A stretch of DNA of 64,000 nucleotides from JAJEFO01 sp965221845 (GCA_965221845.1 OZ244919.1:744001-808000), one strand, 5' to 3'. Positions 46,639 through 56,242 are shown, counted from the first letter of the stretch. A program made the numbers and translations. Notes: a model not told the origin generated them from the letters alone.

Positions 46639-47326
46639 CCCGCCGCTCCTTCATGAGGAATTCCGCAATCCTGAAATCCAGCTCCGTGTCGATGTCCAGG
46701 CAGCGTTCCGCAGGCATCAGGTAGGGGCGCACCCGACCCTGCAGAAGGCCCGTCGCGCGCCTCAGGTAGCCCGGGTCCACGACGTAGGTCGAGGCCGCAT
46801 GCTCCCAGACCACGGGCGCCTGCTGGCGGGCGACGACATCGCGCGGAAGCGGCTTCGACAGCCTGAGATTCCCGTCGCGGTCCGGCTCGACGAGATTGAA
46901 GTACGGGTTCTTCCGCGCTTCGGTGCAGGACATGACCATGTCCGGACGTTCGTCGAGGAACGCGCCGAGCGCGCCGTCGATGTCCTCCGGGGCGCGCAGC
47001 GGCGCGGTGCAGTCCAGGTCGACGAAGACCTCCGCCGGGCCCGCGATCTCCTCCGCCTTCGCGAGCGCGTGCTGCCAGACACGCCACTTCGCTGCCGTGT
47101 CCGTGGCCAGTTCCACCGGCCGCAGCCCCATGTCGAGGCAGCCCTTCGCGACGGCGTGTCGGCGAATGCGCGGATCGTCGGTGCTGACCACGACGCGATC
47201 GACCCTCGGATGCTCCAGGAGCTGGTCGAGCGACCAGTCGATCAGGGGCTTGCCCAGCATGTCCCGGAAGTTCTTCCCGGGCACGCCCCTCGAACCCCGT
47301 CTCGCCCCGACATGCCCGAGAATCAT
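46631..47326 (-). CDS. neuA: Acylneuraminate-type cytidylyltransferase
   Basis: 231 residues. It activates a nonulosonic acid with CTP. Signature near the start: ILGHVGARRGSRGVPGKNFR, then LIDWSLDQLLEHPRVDRVVV, VFVDLDCTAPLRAPEDIDGA and the C-terminal CLDIDTELDFRIAEFLM. The typical IPAR is replaced by HVGAR. The ATG at 47326 overlaps the previous stop (ATGA) and is preferred over the in-frame ATG at 47338. With neuB and neuC nearby it should make a CMP-sialic acid-like sugar, separate from the CMP-pseudaminate route at 28-39 kb. Confidence 0.85.
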   Translation of the reverse strand: MILGHVGARRGSRGVPGKNFRDMLGKPLIDWSLDQLLEHPRVDRVVVSTDDPRIRRHAVAKGCLDMGLRPVELATDTAAKWRVWQHALAKAEEIAGPAEVFVDLDCTAPLRAPEDIDGALGAFLDERPDMVMSCTEARKNPYFNLVEPDRDGNLRLSKPLPRDVVARQQAPVVWEHAASTYVVDPGYLRRATGLLQGRVRPYLMPAERCLDIDTELDFRIAEFLMKERRDG

Positions 47327-48261
47327 GCGCCGCCCCACGCGATCTCGCCGTGAAACCGCCGCGCCTCCCAGGCGCGCGCGATGAGCGCCGAACTCTCCCG
47401 GACCAGGTCCAGCCGGGGCAGGAGCGGGTTGCCCGGCGGCTGCCCGCCTTCCGCCAGGGCCATGAAGTCACGCATCAGGTCCAGGAACATCGCGTTGCGC
47501 TCGACCGTCCATTCGCGCTCGACCTCCCTCGCGCCGCCCCAGCGAACCTCCCGGCCCGCCGCCAGGTCGAGGTCGACGCCGCCGCCGCATCCCCGCACCG
47601 AGAGCCGGCGAACGCTCTTCGGCGACAGGTAGTCCATCGCGACGTCCCCGGCCAGCCCGGCCCCGCGCAGGCTCACCCGCGTCGCGAGGTCGACGCCGGG
47701 AAAGCGCCTGTCGCCGAGGCACGCCACCTCGCCCAGCGCCAGCCCCGGGAAAAGGCACGCGGCGGTGTCGATCTCGTGGCAGAGGTCCAGAAGCGCGCCG
47801 CCGCCGTCCCGGCGCGCGGCGTAGCTGTCGGGAAAGCTCCAGCCCTGCCGCCAGAGCCGGACGTCGTGACCGACTTCCATGCTGAAGCCGAAGGCGTCGA
47901 CGGGATCCCGCGCCAGGGCCGCCAGCGCCGGATGGTACCGCATCATGAAGCCGGCCACGGAGCGCTCGGCGACCGGCCCGGCCGCCTCCAGCACGGACGC
48001 AAGTCCGGAAACCCGGAAGGCGATCGGCTTCTCCACGTAGACGGCGACGCCGAAGCGCGCGCACAGCGCCACGAGCTCGAGACGCACGTCCGTGGCTGTC
48101 GCGATGACCGCGCCCGCGGCGTCCGGCAGATCCCGCTCGAGCCGCCCGAGGTCCAGCCCGCGCCACGGGACGAGCGTGCTCTCGCCGCCCAGCGCCGCGA
48201 TGTTCGCGTGGTGGCGCCGCCCGATCGAGCCGCTTCCTATGACGATGTAGCGCCGTCCCAT
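47323..48261 (-). CDS. Gfo/Idh/MocA-family oxidoreductase
   Basis: 312 residues with the Rossmann motif YIVIGSGSIGRRHHANIAAL, the VYVEKPIAF motif and RDGGGALLDLCHEIDTACL-like sequence in the C-terminal domain. A ribosome binding site AAAGGGAG precedes the ATG at 48261. It is coupled to the cytidylyltransferase by an ATGA overlap. Homologous genes sit in many legionaminate and sialic acid loci, where they are proposed to modify the sugar or its precursor. Not closely related to the oxidoreductases at 31 and 63 kb. Confidence 0.82.
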   Translation of the reverse strand: MGRRYIVIGSGSIGRRHHANIAALGGESTLVPWRGLDLGRLERDLPDAAGAVIATATDVRLELVALCARFGVAVYVEKPIAFRVSGLASVLEAAGPVAERSVAGFMMRYHPALAALARDPVDAFGFSMEVGHDVRLWRQGWSFPDSYAARRDGGGALLDLCHEIDTAACLFPGLALGEVACLGDRRFPGVDLATRVSLRGAGLAGDVAMDYLSPKSVRRLSVRGCGGGVDLDLAAGREVRWGGAREVEREWTVERNAMFLDLMRDFMALAEGGQPPGNPLLPRLDLVRESSALIARAWEARRFHGEIAWGGA

Positions 48262-48303
48262 CCGCGCTCCCTTTCTCCCGACGAAGGCCCGGGAATGGCC
48301 CGG

Positions 48304-49623
48304 TCACCGGCTCCCGGCCAGAAGGGGCCGGATCGCCTCGTATATGCGCCGCGACGCGCCCCTGTGTCCGGAATGAAAGGACATCGCCTTCGCCGGCTCT
48401 CCCTGCAAGAGGGCCGCGCGAACCGCGCCGGACAGCGCTTGCGGCCCGTCGCAGACGGTCAGGACGCCCGCCGCCTCCGCCTCGACCGCGGGGAACTCGA
48501 TCGTTCCCACGCGGGGTCCGGTCGCGACGGGCTTGCCGAGCGCCAGCGGCTCGATGACGTTGTGCGCGCCATGGGGCCCGAACCCCCCGCCGACGATCAC
48601 GGCATCGGCCGGCGCAAGGTAGAAGTTCATCTCGCCGAGCGAATCGCCGACCAGGGCCTGCGCCGCATCGGGCGCGGACAGGGGATTCAGTTCGCCGTCG
48701 AAGTCGCGGCTGCGCCGCATGATCCTGTAGCCCGCCTCCCGAAGGAGCTCTCCCGCGGCGCGGAACCGCTCCGGCGCGCGCGGCACCCATATCACGAACG
48801 GCGGCTCCGGATCCGAGGACAGATCCCTGAGGAGCTGCAGGTAGGTCCCCTCCTCTCCCTCGACAACGCTCGCGATCGTGAGGACCGGCCTGGCGCCGAG
48901 CTTCCCGCGCAGCGCCGCGCCGGCCCGGACATGCGCGTCCGGGGCCGTCATGTCGAACCGCATCTCCCCCGCAACGCGCACGTCGGCCGCGCCCAGCGCG
49001 CGGAACCGCTCCGCCTGGGCCGCCGACTTGGCGAACACGGCCGCCGCGCGCGCGGCGGGATGGCCGACGAGCGCCGCAAGGCGCCTTGCCTTCGGCCAGG
49101 TGCGCGCGGGCACCTGCGCGTTGACGAGCGCGAGCCGGACGCCCGCCTCGCGCGCCGTCTCGATCATCCAGGGCCAGAACTCCACCTCGACGACCAGGCC
49201 GATCCTCGGTTCGCAGGACGCAAGGAACCGCCGCCAGTAGCCCGGGCGATCGATGGGCGCGTAGCGCACCGTCATCTGGCCGGAGGCGATCTCGTCCGCG
49301 AAGCTTCCTTCCGCCCTGGCGCGCGCGGCCGGCGTTGCGTGCGTCGTCACCATGCGGTGCCCGTCCCGCAGGGCGAGCCGGATCACGGGCTCCGCGGCCG
49401 TCAGCTCGCCGAGCGACACCGCGTGCAGCCAGAGATCCGCCGCGAACCTCGGACCTTCCCCTCTCCGTTCCTCCAGGTGGCGGCCGTACCCGGCATCGCC
49501 CGCGGCGCGCATCCGGAAATACCGCCAGACGAGCGGCTCCAGCGCGCCGAGCGCACATGCATACAGGAACAGGAACAGCCGGTAGCGAAGCCCTGCGGGC
49601 GCAGGCGGAACGAAACCACTCAT
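48304..49623 (-). CDS. waaA: Kdo transferase-family glycosyltransferase (WaaA/KdtA), first copy
   Basis: 439-residue GT30-family enzyme, which transfers Kdo (or a related acid) from the CMP-sugar to lipid A at the cytoplasmic face. An N-terminal hydrophobic segment (YRLFLFLYACALGALEPLV) is followed by LWLHAVSLGELTAAEPVI, GLVVEVEFWPWMIETAREAG, LTIASVVEGEEG and AVIVGGGFGPHGAHNVIEPL. It lies within the nonulosonate genes, so its donor could be CMP-nonulosonate or CMP-Kdo. Start ATG at 49623. It reads away from neuB, which starts 200 bp off on the other strand. A second, distinct copy follows at 52.7 kb. Confidence 0.82.
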   Translation of the reverse strand: MSGFVPPAPAGLRYRLFLFLYACALGALEPLVWRYFRMRAAGDAGYGRHLEERRGEGPRFAADLWLHAVSLGELTAAEPVIRLALRDGHRMVTTHATPAARARAEGSFADEIASGQMTVRYAPIDRPGYWRRFLASCEPRIGLVVEVEFWPWMIETAREAGVRLALVNAQVPARTWPKARRLAALVGHPAARAAAVFAKSAAQAERFRALGAADVRVAGEMRFDMTAPDAHVRAGAALRGKLGARPVLTIASVVEGEEGTYLQLLRDLSSDPEPPFVIWVPRAPERFRAAGELLREAGYRIMRRSRDFDGELNPLSAPDAAQALVGDSLGEMNFYLAPADAVIVGGGFGPHGAHNVIEPLALGKPVATGPRVGTIEFPAVEAEAAGVLTVCDGPQALSGAVRAALLQGEPAKAMSFHSGHRGASRRIYEAIRPLLAGSR

Positions 49624-49822
49624 GGCGCAGCCGGACCCCTCGACACGCGGCGTCTTGCGCAAGCTCTCAAGCGGGCGGGATACGCCAGGCGCGGACTGCC
49701 CGCAAGCGCGCGGGAAGCCTGCGCGGCGACACGCCCGCCGCGGCAGGATGCGCGGAAGGCTTGCAAATCGCCCGTTCCGGACGGCATGCATCGGTGGCAT
49801 TCCCGAGACAGGAGGTCGTCCC

Positions 49823-50857
49823 GTGCAGATCAGAGACAGGAAGGTCGGTCCCGAACACGCGCCGCTCGTGATCGCCGAGATCGGAATCAACCACGGGGGC
49901 GACCTGGACCTGGCCCGCCACATGGTGACTCTCGCGGCAAGGTCCGGGGCGGAGGCCGTCAAGCACCAGACGCATTTCGTCGAAGACGAGATGACCGAGG
50001 AGGCAAGGGACATCCTGCCGCCCAATGCGGGCGGCAAGTCGATCTGGGAGGTGATGGAGGAGTGCGCGCTTGCCGCCGACGAGGAAGCGCTGCTGAAGGC
50101 GCATGCCGAGGCGGAAGGCCTGATCTACATCTCCACGCCGTTCTCGCGGGCCGCCGCGGACTTTCTCGAAGAGCAGGACGTCCCGGCCTTCAAGATCGGC
50201 TCGGGCGAGGCGGACCACCTGCCGCTCATCCGCCACATCGCCGCCAAGGGCAGGCCGGTCATCATGTCGACGGGGATGCAGGAGATCGGCGGCCTTGCGC
50301 GCTCCGTCGCCATCCTGGAAGAGGCCGGAATCGACTATGCGCTGCTCGAGTGCACCAACCTCTACCCCTCGCCGCCGGAAACCGTCTCGCTCAAGGGCGT
50401 CAGGGAGCTCGCGGAGGCGTTCCCGAACGCGGTCGTGGGCTTCTCGGACCACTCCGTCGGCCCGGAGATGGCGCTCGCCTCGGTCGCGCTGGGGGCCTGC
50501 ATACTGGAGCGCCACTTCACCGACACGCGCTACAGGGAGGGGCCGGACATCTCCTGCTCGATGGATCCCGCCGAACTTCGCCGCCTCGTCGACCGCAGCC
50601 GGGAGATCCACGTCGCGCTGCACAACGAGAAGAGGCGAAGCGCGCCGGAGGAAGCCGTCTACCGCTTCGCCCGGACCTCGGTCGTCGCCGACCGCGACCT
50701 GCAGGAGGGCCACGTGATCGAGGAAGCCGACATATGGGGCCGCCGGCCGGGCTCCGGCGAGATCGCGGGCCATGAGTTCGACGAGGTCGTCGGCAGGCGG
50801 CTCGTCCGTGCGGTCGCAAGGAACGCACAGCTCAAGTGGTCGGACCTGGCGTCCTGA
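49823..50857 (+). CDS. neuB: N-acetylneuraminate/legionaminate-type synthase (NeuB family)
   Basis: 344-residue PEP-dependent synthase. Motifs: PLVIAEIGINHGGDLDLARH, AEAVKHQTHFVEDEMTEEA, IYISTPFSRAAADFLEEQDV, FKIGSGEADHLPLI, VVGFSDHSVGPEMAL, with a C-terminal SAF-like domain (ARTSVVADRDLQEGHVIEEA). The GTG at 49823 is chosen because AGGAGGTC lies just ahead, and it matches the normal N-terminus; the longer open frame upstream is not conserved. AEIGINH and FKIGSGE are closer to NeuB/LegI than to PseI. It is the only plus-strand gene of this locus, divergent from waaA copy 1. Confidence 0.88.
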   Translation: MQIRDRKVGPEHAPLVIAEIGINHGGDLDLARHMVTLAARSGAEAVKHQTHFVEDEMTEEARDILPPNAGGKSIWEVMEECALAADEEALLKAHAEAEGLIYISTPFSRAAADFLEEQDVPAFKIGSGEADHLPLIRHIAAKGRPVIMSTGMQEIGGLARSVAILEEAGIDYALLECTNLYPSPPETVSLKGVRELAEAFPNAVVGFSDHSVGPEMALASVALGACILERHFTDTRYREGPDISCSMDPAELRRLVDRSREIHVALHNEKRRSAPEEAVYRFARTSVVADRDLQEGHVIEEADIWGRRPGSGEIAGHEFDEVVGRRLVRAVARNAQLKWSDLAS

Positions 50858-50959
50858 GGATCCCGCGGGCTGCCCCCTGTTCGCTTGACGGCCTCGCATG
50901 CCGGCGCGGCAGGCCGGGCGCGACGGGGCGCGCCTCGGCCCGGAAGCGGCGCGGGGCCG

Positions 50960-52075
50960 TCAGCGGCTGTCGCTGAAGACCTTCTGGAGGGCGCCTTCCC
51001 AGAACGCTTCCCGGCCGAGGACGTTCACGAAGCGGCGCGCCGCGCGACCGTCCCCGAACGCGGCGTCGCGGTCGTGCCGCCGCCCCCAGCTGTCGCGCAG
51101 AAAGCGGTCGATGGCGGCGGCGTCGGCCTCCACCTTCGCGACGCTGCCGGCAGATGCCCGGTTCTTCTGCCGCGTGCCGAAGTCCAGCGACGGGATTCCA
51201 AGGAAAGGGGCCTCGCGCACGCCGGCGCTGGAGTTGCCCACCATGCAGGCCGCGTTCTTCATCAGCTCCGAAAAGTGGGAGAAGCGCATCGACGGGAGCA
51301 TGCGGAAACGTTCCGGCGGCAGCGCGTCGATTTCCGCGCGAATCGCGTCGGACCCGGGATCGTTGTTCGGGGCTATCACGACGAACCTGCGGCCCGACGC
51401 GACCAGGCGGCCGAACAGGAGCCTCGCCTGCTCTCCCATGGCGCCGGCCTCCGACGTCACGGGGTGGAGAATGCAGATCGCGTATTCGTCGAACGGGATG
51501 CCGTAGCGACGCCTGACGTCGGCGAGAGTCACGCCGGACGGCCTGGAATGGAGATCGAGCTCCGGCGAGCCGATGACATGCACCGAGGCCTTCGGCTCGC
51601 CGAGGGCCTTCACGCGCCGGGCCGCCGCCTCGGAGGACACGAAATGGTGGTGCGCAAGCTTCGTGTTGCAGTGCCGGAAGGATTCGTCGATGGTGCCCGA
51701 GAGCTCGCCGCCCTCCACGTGCGCGCACCGGATGTAGTTGGTTGCGCACACCAGGGCGCAGGCCAGCGTCTCCACCCTGTCGCCGTGGAGGACGACGAGG
51801 TCGGGCCGGTGCTCGAGGCAATGGTCCGAGAAGCCCACGACGGTCTTTGAAAGGATCGTGTCCAGCGGGTCGCCCGGCCGCTGGTTGAGGAATTCGTGCA
51901 CCCTGATCCCGGGCACCCGATGCACCTCGATCTTGGTCATCCCGTACCGCTCGAGCATGTGCATTCCGGTCACGAACATCGAGACGGCGAACCCCACGTC
52001 CCGGGTCGCGACGACCAGCGGCTCCAGCTTGCCGAAGTCCGCGCGCGTGCCGGTGACGAACAGGACGGTCCGCAC
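50960..52075 (-). CDS. neuC: UDP-GlcNAc 2-epimerase, hydrolysing (NeuC/LegG family)
   Basis: 371 residues. It releases UDP while inverting C2 of UDP-GlcNAc (NeuC) or UDP-diNAcBac (LegG). Seen: MRTVLFVTGTRADFGKLEPL, VVLHGDRVETLACALVCAT, AHVEGGELSGTIDESFRHC, ICILHPVTSEAG and MVGNSSAGVREAPFLGIPSL. The start is GTG at 52075. Convergent with neuB, separated by 102 bp. The 40-G tract lies 158 bp upstream of the start and could affect its promoter region. No LegB/LegC-like dehydratase or aminotransferase is present in this locus, which favours the neuraminate-type route unless those genes lie elsewhere. Confidence 0.88.
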   Translation of the reverse strand: MRTVLFVTGTRADFGKLEPLVVATRDVGFAVSMFVTGMHMLERYGMTKIEVHRVPGIRVHEFLNQRPGDPLDTILSKTVVGFSDHCLEHRPDLVVLHGDRVETLACALVCATNYIRCAHVEGGELSGTIDESFRHCNTKLAHHHFVSSEAAARRVKALGEPKASVHVIGSPELDLHSRPSGVTLADVRRRYGIPFDEYAICILHPVTSEAGAMGEQARLLFGRLVASGRRFVVIAPNNDPGSDAIRAEIDALPPERFRMLPSMRFSHFSELMKNAACMVGNSSAGVREAPFLGIPSLDFGTRQKNRASAGSVAKVEADAAAIDRFLRDSWGRRHDRDAAFGDGRAARRFVNVLGREAFWEGALQKVFSDSR

Positions 52076-52233
52076 CGGGCTACGCCCCCGCCGTCCTCGG
52101 GAGAGGTCCGCCTTTGCGCCAATCGGTTCTTGGTCGAAGCTCGGGTTCAGGCATCGGGATCGATCATCCGGCTTTCCGGCCTGCCGTTACATTGGACGCA
52201 GACGCCGCGATTGACGAGTCCCTAAATCGCGCT

Positions 52234-52274
<41 letters not shown>

Positions 52275-52301
52275 TCCGGATTCTCACGGATCCCCGGATC
52301 C

Positions 52302-52525
52302 AGCCTTGATCGTTGATTCGCGGCCCGTCCTGACGTCCCCGACGGCGCGGCCTGCGCCCACGAGGCGGCGGGCGCCGCCGAGGCCGAGGCCCCGGCGCAC
52401 GTCGCGGACCTGCCCGGCGTCGGGGACGCGCCCGGCGCGACCTCTCGCCGGCGGGTCCGGGGCAAGGCTGCCACGGCCGCGCCGTCGGGGACGTCAGGAC
52501 GGGCCGCGAATCGCCAATCAAGGCT
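52302..52525. repeat. 224-bp inverted repeat with 51-bp arms
   Basis: Arms 52302-52352 and 52475-52525 are complementary, with a perfect central run of about 37 bp (GATTCGCGGCCCGTCCTGAC onward) and slight mismatches at the outer ends (AGCCTTGAT-CGTTGATT). The 122-bp middle is GC-rich and noncoding. It begins 28 bp after the G40 run. It could be a MITE-like element or a strong transcriptional hairpin between convergent-looking blocks. Confidence 0.8.
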
Positions 52526-52702
52526 CAAGCCGGAAATCGGCGCGAAATTCCGGGCACGCCCGTCGCGCGGCTTTCGCCAAAGGGACGGCCGGTCAGGGTG
52601 GCGGGCGCGCGCCTCACCCGCGTGACCGCCGCCGCGAAGCCCGGTCGCTGCGTGGCGGCAGGACGTACGGGCTTCCCGGCGAGGCCGGGCCCCCGGCGGC
52701 GC

Positions 52703-53977
52703 CTACGGAAGGGCGCCCCTGATCACGGCCCAGGTCGCGTCCAGCACGCCTCTCCTGCCGGCCGCCACGCGCGCCGCGCTTTCAAGCACGGGCCTGCGCA
52801 GCGCGGGCGACTGCAGCATGAGCGCGTTGCCTGCGAGTTCGTCGGCATTCGCCACCCTGATTGCGGCTCCCGCCTCGTCGAGGCCGCGATAGCTTTCCGA
52901 GAAGTGGGAAGTCTCGGGACCGTGCAGCACGCAGGAGCCGAGGGCGACCGCCTCAAACGGGTTCTTCCCTTCCAGGCCCGGCGCAAGCGAATGGCCGACG
53001 AACGAAACGGGGGCGAGCCGGTACCACAGTCCCATCTCCCCGATCGAATCGGCGACGTAGGCCTGCGTGTCCCCCTCGATTCCCTCTCCCAGCCCGCGTC
53101 GGGCCACATGCGCGAACCGCGCGCCCAGGAGCGCTGCGGCGTCTTCGGCGTGCCGAACATGGCGAGGCGCAAGAATGAGCAGCGCCTCGGGGGCTTCCTC
53201 GGTCACCCTTGCATGGGCGGCGGCGATCGCCGGGTGCTCGCTTCGATGCGTTGCGGCGGCGAGCCACACCGGCCGTCCGCCGACCTGCTGCCGGAATCCG
53301 GCAAGCTCAGCTTCATCAGCCGGCAGCGGCCTCGCAAAGGACTTGAGCGCCCCGACGACGGAGATCCGTCCGGCGTCCGCGCCCAGCGCGGCGAACCGCG
53401 GAACGCTCGCATCGTCCTGCACGAGAAGGCGGTCGAAGAGTCCAAGGATGTCACGCATGGGGCCGGCGATTCGCCTTCGTCTGCGAAAGCTCCCTTCCGG
53501 CATCCTGCTGTTCACCAGGACCATCGGGATCCCGCGCCGGCTGGCATCGATCATGAGCCTGGGCCAGAAGTCCAGCTCCGAGAGGACCGCGATGTCCGGC
53601 CGCCAGTGATCGAGGAACCTCCCGACCGCCTGGGCGGTGTCCACGGGCTGGAACGCGTGGATGCAACGGTCCGGCGGCCTTGCCGCCGTCACGGCGACCA
53701 CGGAAGTCACGGTCGAGCTCGTCAGCACGACATGCGCATCCGGCAGTTCCTCCAGCGCCCGCTCGATCAGCGGCACAAGAGCCAGGCATTCGCCGACGGA
53801 GAGCGCGTGGAACCAGAGCACGGCGCCTTCAGGGCGCGAGCGCCGATAGAATCCGTGCCTTTCCGCAAGGCGTTCCGGCAATTCCTTGCCAGCCTTCATT
53901 CGCCGCCGCTGGGAAAGCCGCCAGAGCGGCCCCGAAAGCCTGGAGAACCCGAGATAGAGATGCGTGAGCGGCGACAT
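52703..53977 (-). CDS. waaA: Kdo transferase-family glycosyltransferase (WaaA/KdtA), second copy
   Basis: 424-residue GT30-family protein. Motifs: AVLWFHALSVGECLALVPLI, VVLTSSTVTSVVAV, PDIAVLSELDFWPRLMIDAS, GIPMVLVNSRMPEGSFRRRR, WLAAATHRSEHPAIAAAHAR and GKNPFEAVALGSCVLHGPET. This is the form expected for the housekeeping lipid A Kdo transferase. It differs clearly from the copy at 48.3 kb (for example FWPR against FWPW, ATHRSEH against ASVVEGEEG), so this is not a recent duplication. Start ATG at 53977. Its 3' side faces the inverted repeat and G40 tract. Confidence 0.85.
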   Translation of the reverse strand: MSPLTHLYLGFSRLSGPLWRLSQRRRMKAGKELPERLAERHGFYRRSRPEGAVLWFHALSVGECLALVPLIERALEELPDAHVVLTSSTVTSVVAVTAARPPDRCIHAFQPVDTAQAVGRFLDHWRPDIAVLSELDFWPRLMIDASRRGIPMVLVNSRMPEGSFRRRRRIAGPMRDILGLFDRLLVQDDASVPRFAALGADAGRISVVGALKSFARPLPADEAELAGFRQQVGGRPVWLAAATHRSEHPAIAAAHARVTEEAPEALLILAPRHVRHAEDAAALLGARFAHVARRGLGEGIEGDTQAYVADSIGEMGLWYRLAPVSFVGHSLAPGLEGKNPFEAVALGSCVLHGPETSHFSESYRGLDEAGAAIRVANADELAGNALMLQSPALRRPVLESAARVAAGRRGVLDATWAVIRGALP

Positions 53978-54554
53978 CGCCTCAGGCGGCGCCGCGACCC
54001 GGAAGCCGGCGCATCACGACCGGCCCGGGAAGGCGCGCTCCCTCGTCCGGGACGGTCGCAGCGGGAGCCCGGCGGCCTTCCGGCGCCGGCGGCGCTTCGC
54101 CCGCGATCATGTCCGGCGAGTGCGCGGCAGGGCCGGGCGCCACGGCATGCGCGTCACCTGACTCGCCCGCCTGCATTGCATGGGGCCTGCCCGGAAACCG
54201 GACGGAAGGGCAACGTGCCGGAATGGAAGACGGCGCTGCGCAAGTGACCCTCATCCCTCGACCGCTGGCACGAAACATTCTGCGAGGCAACCGGGATGAC
54301 GCGGCGGGATTGCATCCCGGACAGCTGACGCATGCTCGTGCCGGATGGCGCCCGGCTCTCGCCTGGCCGGCAAGACTCCGGTTCGGGCGAGCGCGAACCG
54401 GTCAGACGAGCCCGCTGGCAGCAATCCGCGCCACGCCCGGCGCGGCGATGCGAATGTCCGTCTTGACCCTCCAGGCGTCCGGCCGCCCCGCCGTGCGGCC
54501 GATTTCGGAGTGGCCGCCCGCCCGCTGCCGTGCGGACGCGGAGGGCCGGGCAGG
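53978..54554. other. Intergenic, nothing recognised
   Basis: 577 bp between waaA and rplY. A short minus-strand frame (53982 to about 54176) ending five bases before waaA could encode about 64 residues, but it has low complexity and no family. The usual rplY neighbour pth is absent here. Confidence 0.45.
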
Positions 54555-55226
54555 CTAGGCCTCGCCGTCGCCCTGCCCTTCCGACTCCGCGGCATCCGCC
54601 CCGTCGCCCTCGGCGGCCTCGCCCTCCTCCTCCGCCTCGTCGGCGGCACTGGCAAGTCCGGACGGCGCGGCGATGTTGGCGATCACGAAGTCGCGGTCGA
54701 TCACGGGCCTGGCCCCTTCCGGCAGCGTCACGCTGGAGATCGTGACCGTGTCGCCGATCTCGAGACCCTCGACATCGATCGTCACGCTCTGGGGGATCTC
54801 GCCCGCGGTCACGATCAGCTCGACCTCGGGCCGCACCATCACGAGCAGGCCGCCCTGCCTGAGGCCGGGACAGCTGTCCTGGCCCACGACATCGACCGCG
54901 ATGAACAGGTTGATCTTGGACGTCCGCTTGAGGCGCATGAAATCCACATGCGTGGGCAGGTCCCGCACCACGTCGCGCTGCACGCTGCGGCAGATGACGC
55001 GGACATCGTCCTGACCGTCGACCTTCAGGTTGAAGAGCGTCGAGAGAAAACGGCCCTCCTTCAGCTTCTTGAAGAGCATGTTGTAGGGAATGTTGACCGG
55101 AAGCGGGTCGACGCCGCCGCCGTAGACAATGCCCGGCACGAGGCCCTCTCTGCGAGCCTGACGGGCGGCCCCCTTGCCTGTCCCCGTCCGCGCCAGGGCA
55201 TGAAGATCTGGGATCTCGCCAGCCAT
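54555..55226 (-). CDS. rplY: Ribosomal protein L25 / general stress protein Ctc
   Basis: 223 residues, the long TL5/Ctc form that binds 5S rRNA in the large subunit. The N-terminal L25 domain (MAGEIPDLHALARTGTGKGA, GLVPGIVYGGGVDPLPVNI, RSVQRDVVRDLPTHVDFMRL) is followed by the TL5-type beta domain (INLFIAVDVVGQDSCPGLRQ, GEIPQSVTIDVEGLEIGDTV) and an acidic tail rich in Glu and Ala. A GGAGA ribosome binding site precedes the ATG. The VPGIVYG and DPLPV blocks are normal. Not followed by pth, unlike many alphaproteobacteria. Confidence 0.93.
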   Translation of the reverse strand: MAGEIPDLHALARTGTGKGAARQARREGLVPGIVYGGGVDPLPVNIPYNMLFKKLKEGRFLSTLFNLKVDGQDDVRVICRSVQRDVVRDLPTHVDFMRLKRTSKINLFIAVDVVGQDSCPGLRQGGLLVMVRPEVELIVTAGEIPQSVTIDVEGLEIGDTVTISSVTLPEGARPVIDRDFVIANIAAPSGLASAADEAEEEGEAAEGDGADAAESEGQGDGEA

Positions 55227-55559
55227 GGGTATTCTCCGGATTCATGACGCGGCGCGGCCTCCAAGGGTGTCCGCCCCGCATGAAGCCGCGCGTATAGCGG
55301 GCAATCCGGGAAGTGTGAAGCGGCTTTTCCGGTCTGCCGGAAACGGGAAGGGCCGGGGGGTCATGATGCCGTGACGGTGGAGGTCAGGGAGGTTCATCCG
55401 CCGGACGCGGCGAGCCGGTGACCGCCGGGCTTTGGCACGCGACAGCCGAGGAGCGGCCGGCGGATCGGGAATGATGCCCGTCTCCCGAAAGTCTTGACCC
55501 ATCCGCATGTCGGCTTCGAAGACGGCACGAAGCGCGAGAGTCATGCGGCTGCTGCCATG

Positions 55560-55946
55560 CCCCTGCCGGAAGCAATCCCGGGCCTCGATGCCGGCCTTGG
55601 CTGGCAGCGTCGTGCGTCGAGGCCGCGTTCGTGTCTGCGCGCCTGCACGAGATCGCATGCGACCCGGCGTCGAAGCCGGGATTCGGCATCGGACCAGCCC
55701 GCCCTTTCGAGGCGGAAGGCCATCCGCCGGCTTCCGGAAATCGAGATGCTCCAGCGCCCCTCGGGATCGCCCTTCAGCGGATGAATCCGGCCGGCCAGGC
55801 GGATCGAGGTCTGAGGGCCTGCATGCATCCTCGGGGTCGGCCAGCAGCGCCAGTGCGGCACGCCCCGAAAGCCCGGACCCTGCCCTGCTCGCATCTCCGC
55901 GGTCATGCATCCGCTCGAGGCCGCGATGAAGAAAGCTTCGGATCAC
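55560..55946 (-). pseudogene. HigB-HigA toxin-antitoxin remnant
   Basis: From a GTG at 55946 the frame reads IRSFLHRGLERMHDRGDAS and LALLADPEDACRPSDLDPPG, the start of HigB (RelE superfamily) toxins. Near 55790 it shifts frame and continues RIHPLKGDPEGRWSISISG and RMAFRLERAGWSDAE, the conserved HigB core and end. Then AESRLRRRVACDLVQARRHE resembles only the C-terminus of the HigA antitoxin, so most of higA is deleted. A decayed TA pair; no product expected. Confidence 0.6.
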
Positions 55947-56242
55947 GGCCGCGCGCAGCGCATGTCGGCGCGCATGTCAACGAAAACCGGCGGATTCCGC
56001 GCGGGCGCGGTGGCTTGCGGCCCCCTGGGAGCGATTCCCCGTGCTCGCCAATGGCTCGCCAGGCTGCCGGGTCGGCGATCCACGAAATGCGTCCTCAAGA
56101 ACATCATCGTTTCAGGGCAAGGGGCTGCATCGGGAGAGCGGAATCCACCATGGCCCTGCCCGAAGCCGCGAATTTGACAGGGGAGAGGGACGTGATATCA
56201 ACGGCGTGGAAATCCAACAGCCGCCGAAGGTGCGCGGGTTAT

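Noticed and set aside
47350..50775. Very long plus-strand open frame (1,141 codons)
   Set aside because: Shadow of the minus-strand Gfo/Idh and waaA genes and out of frame with neuB; Arg/Pro/Gly-rich with no domains.
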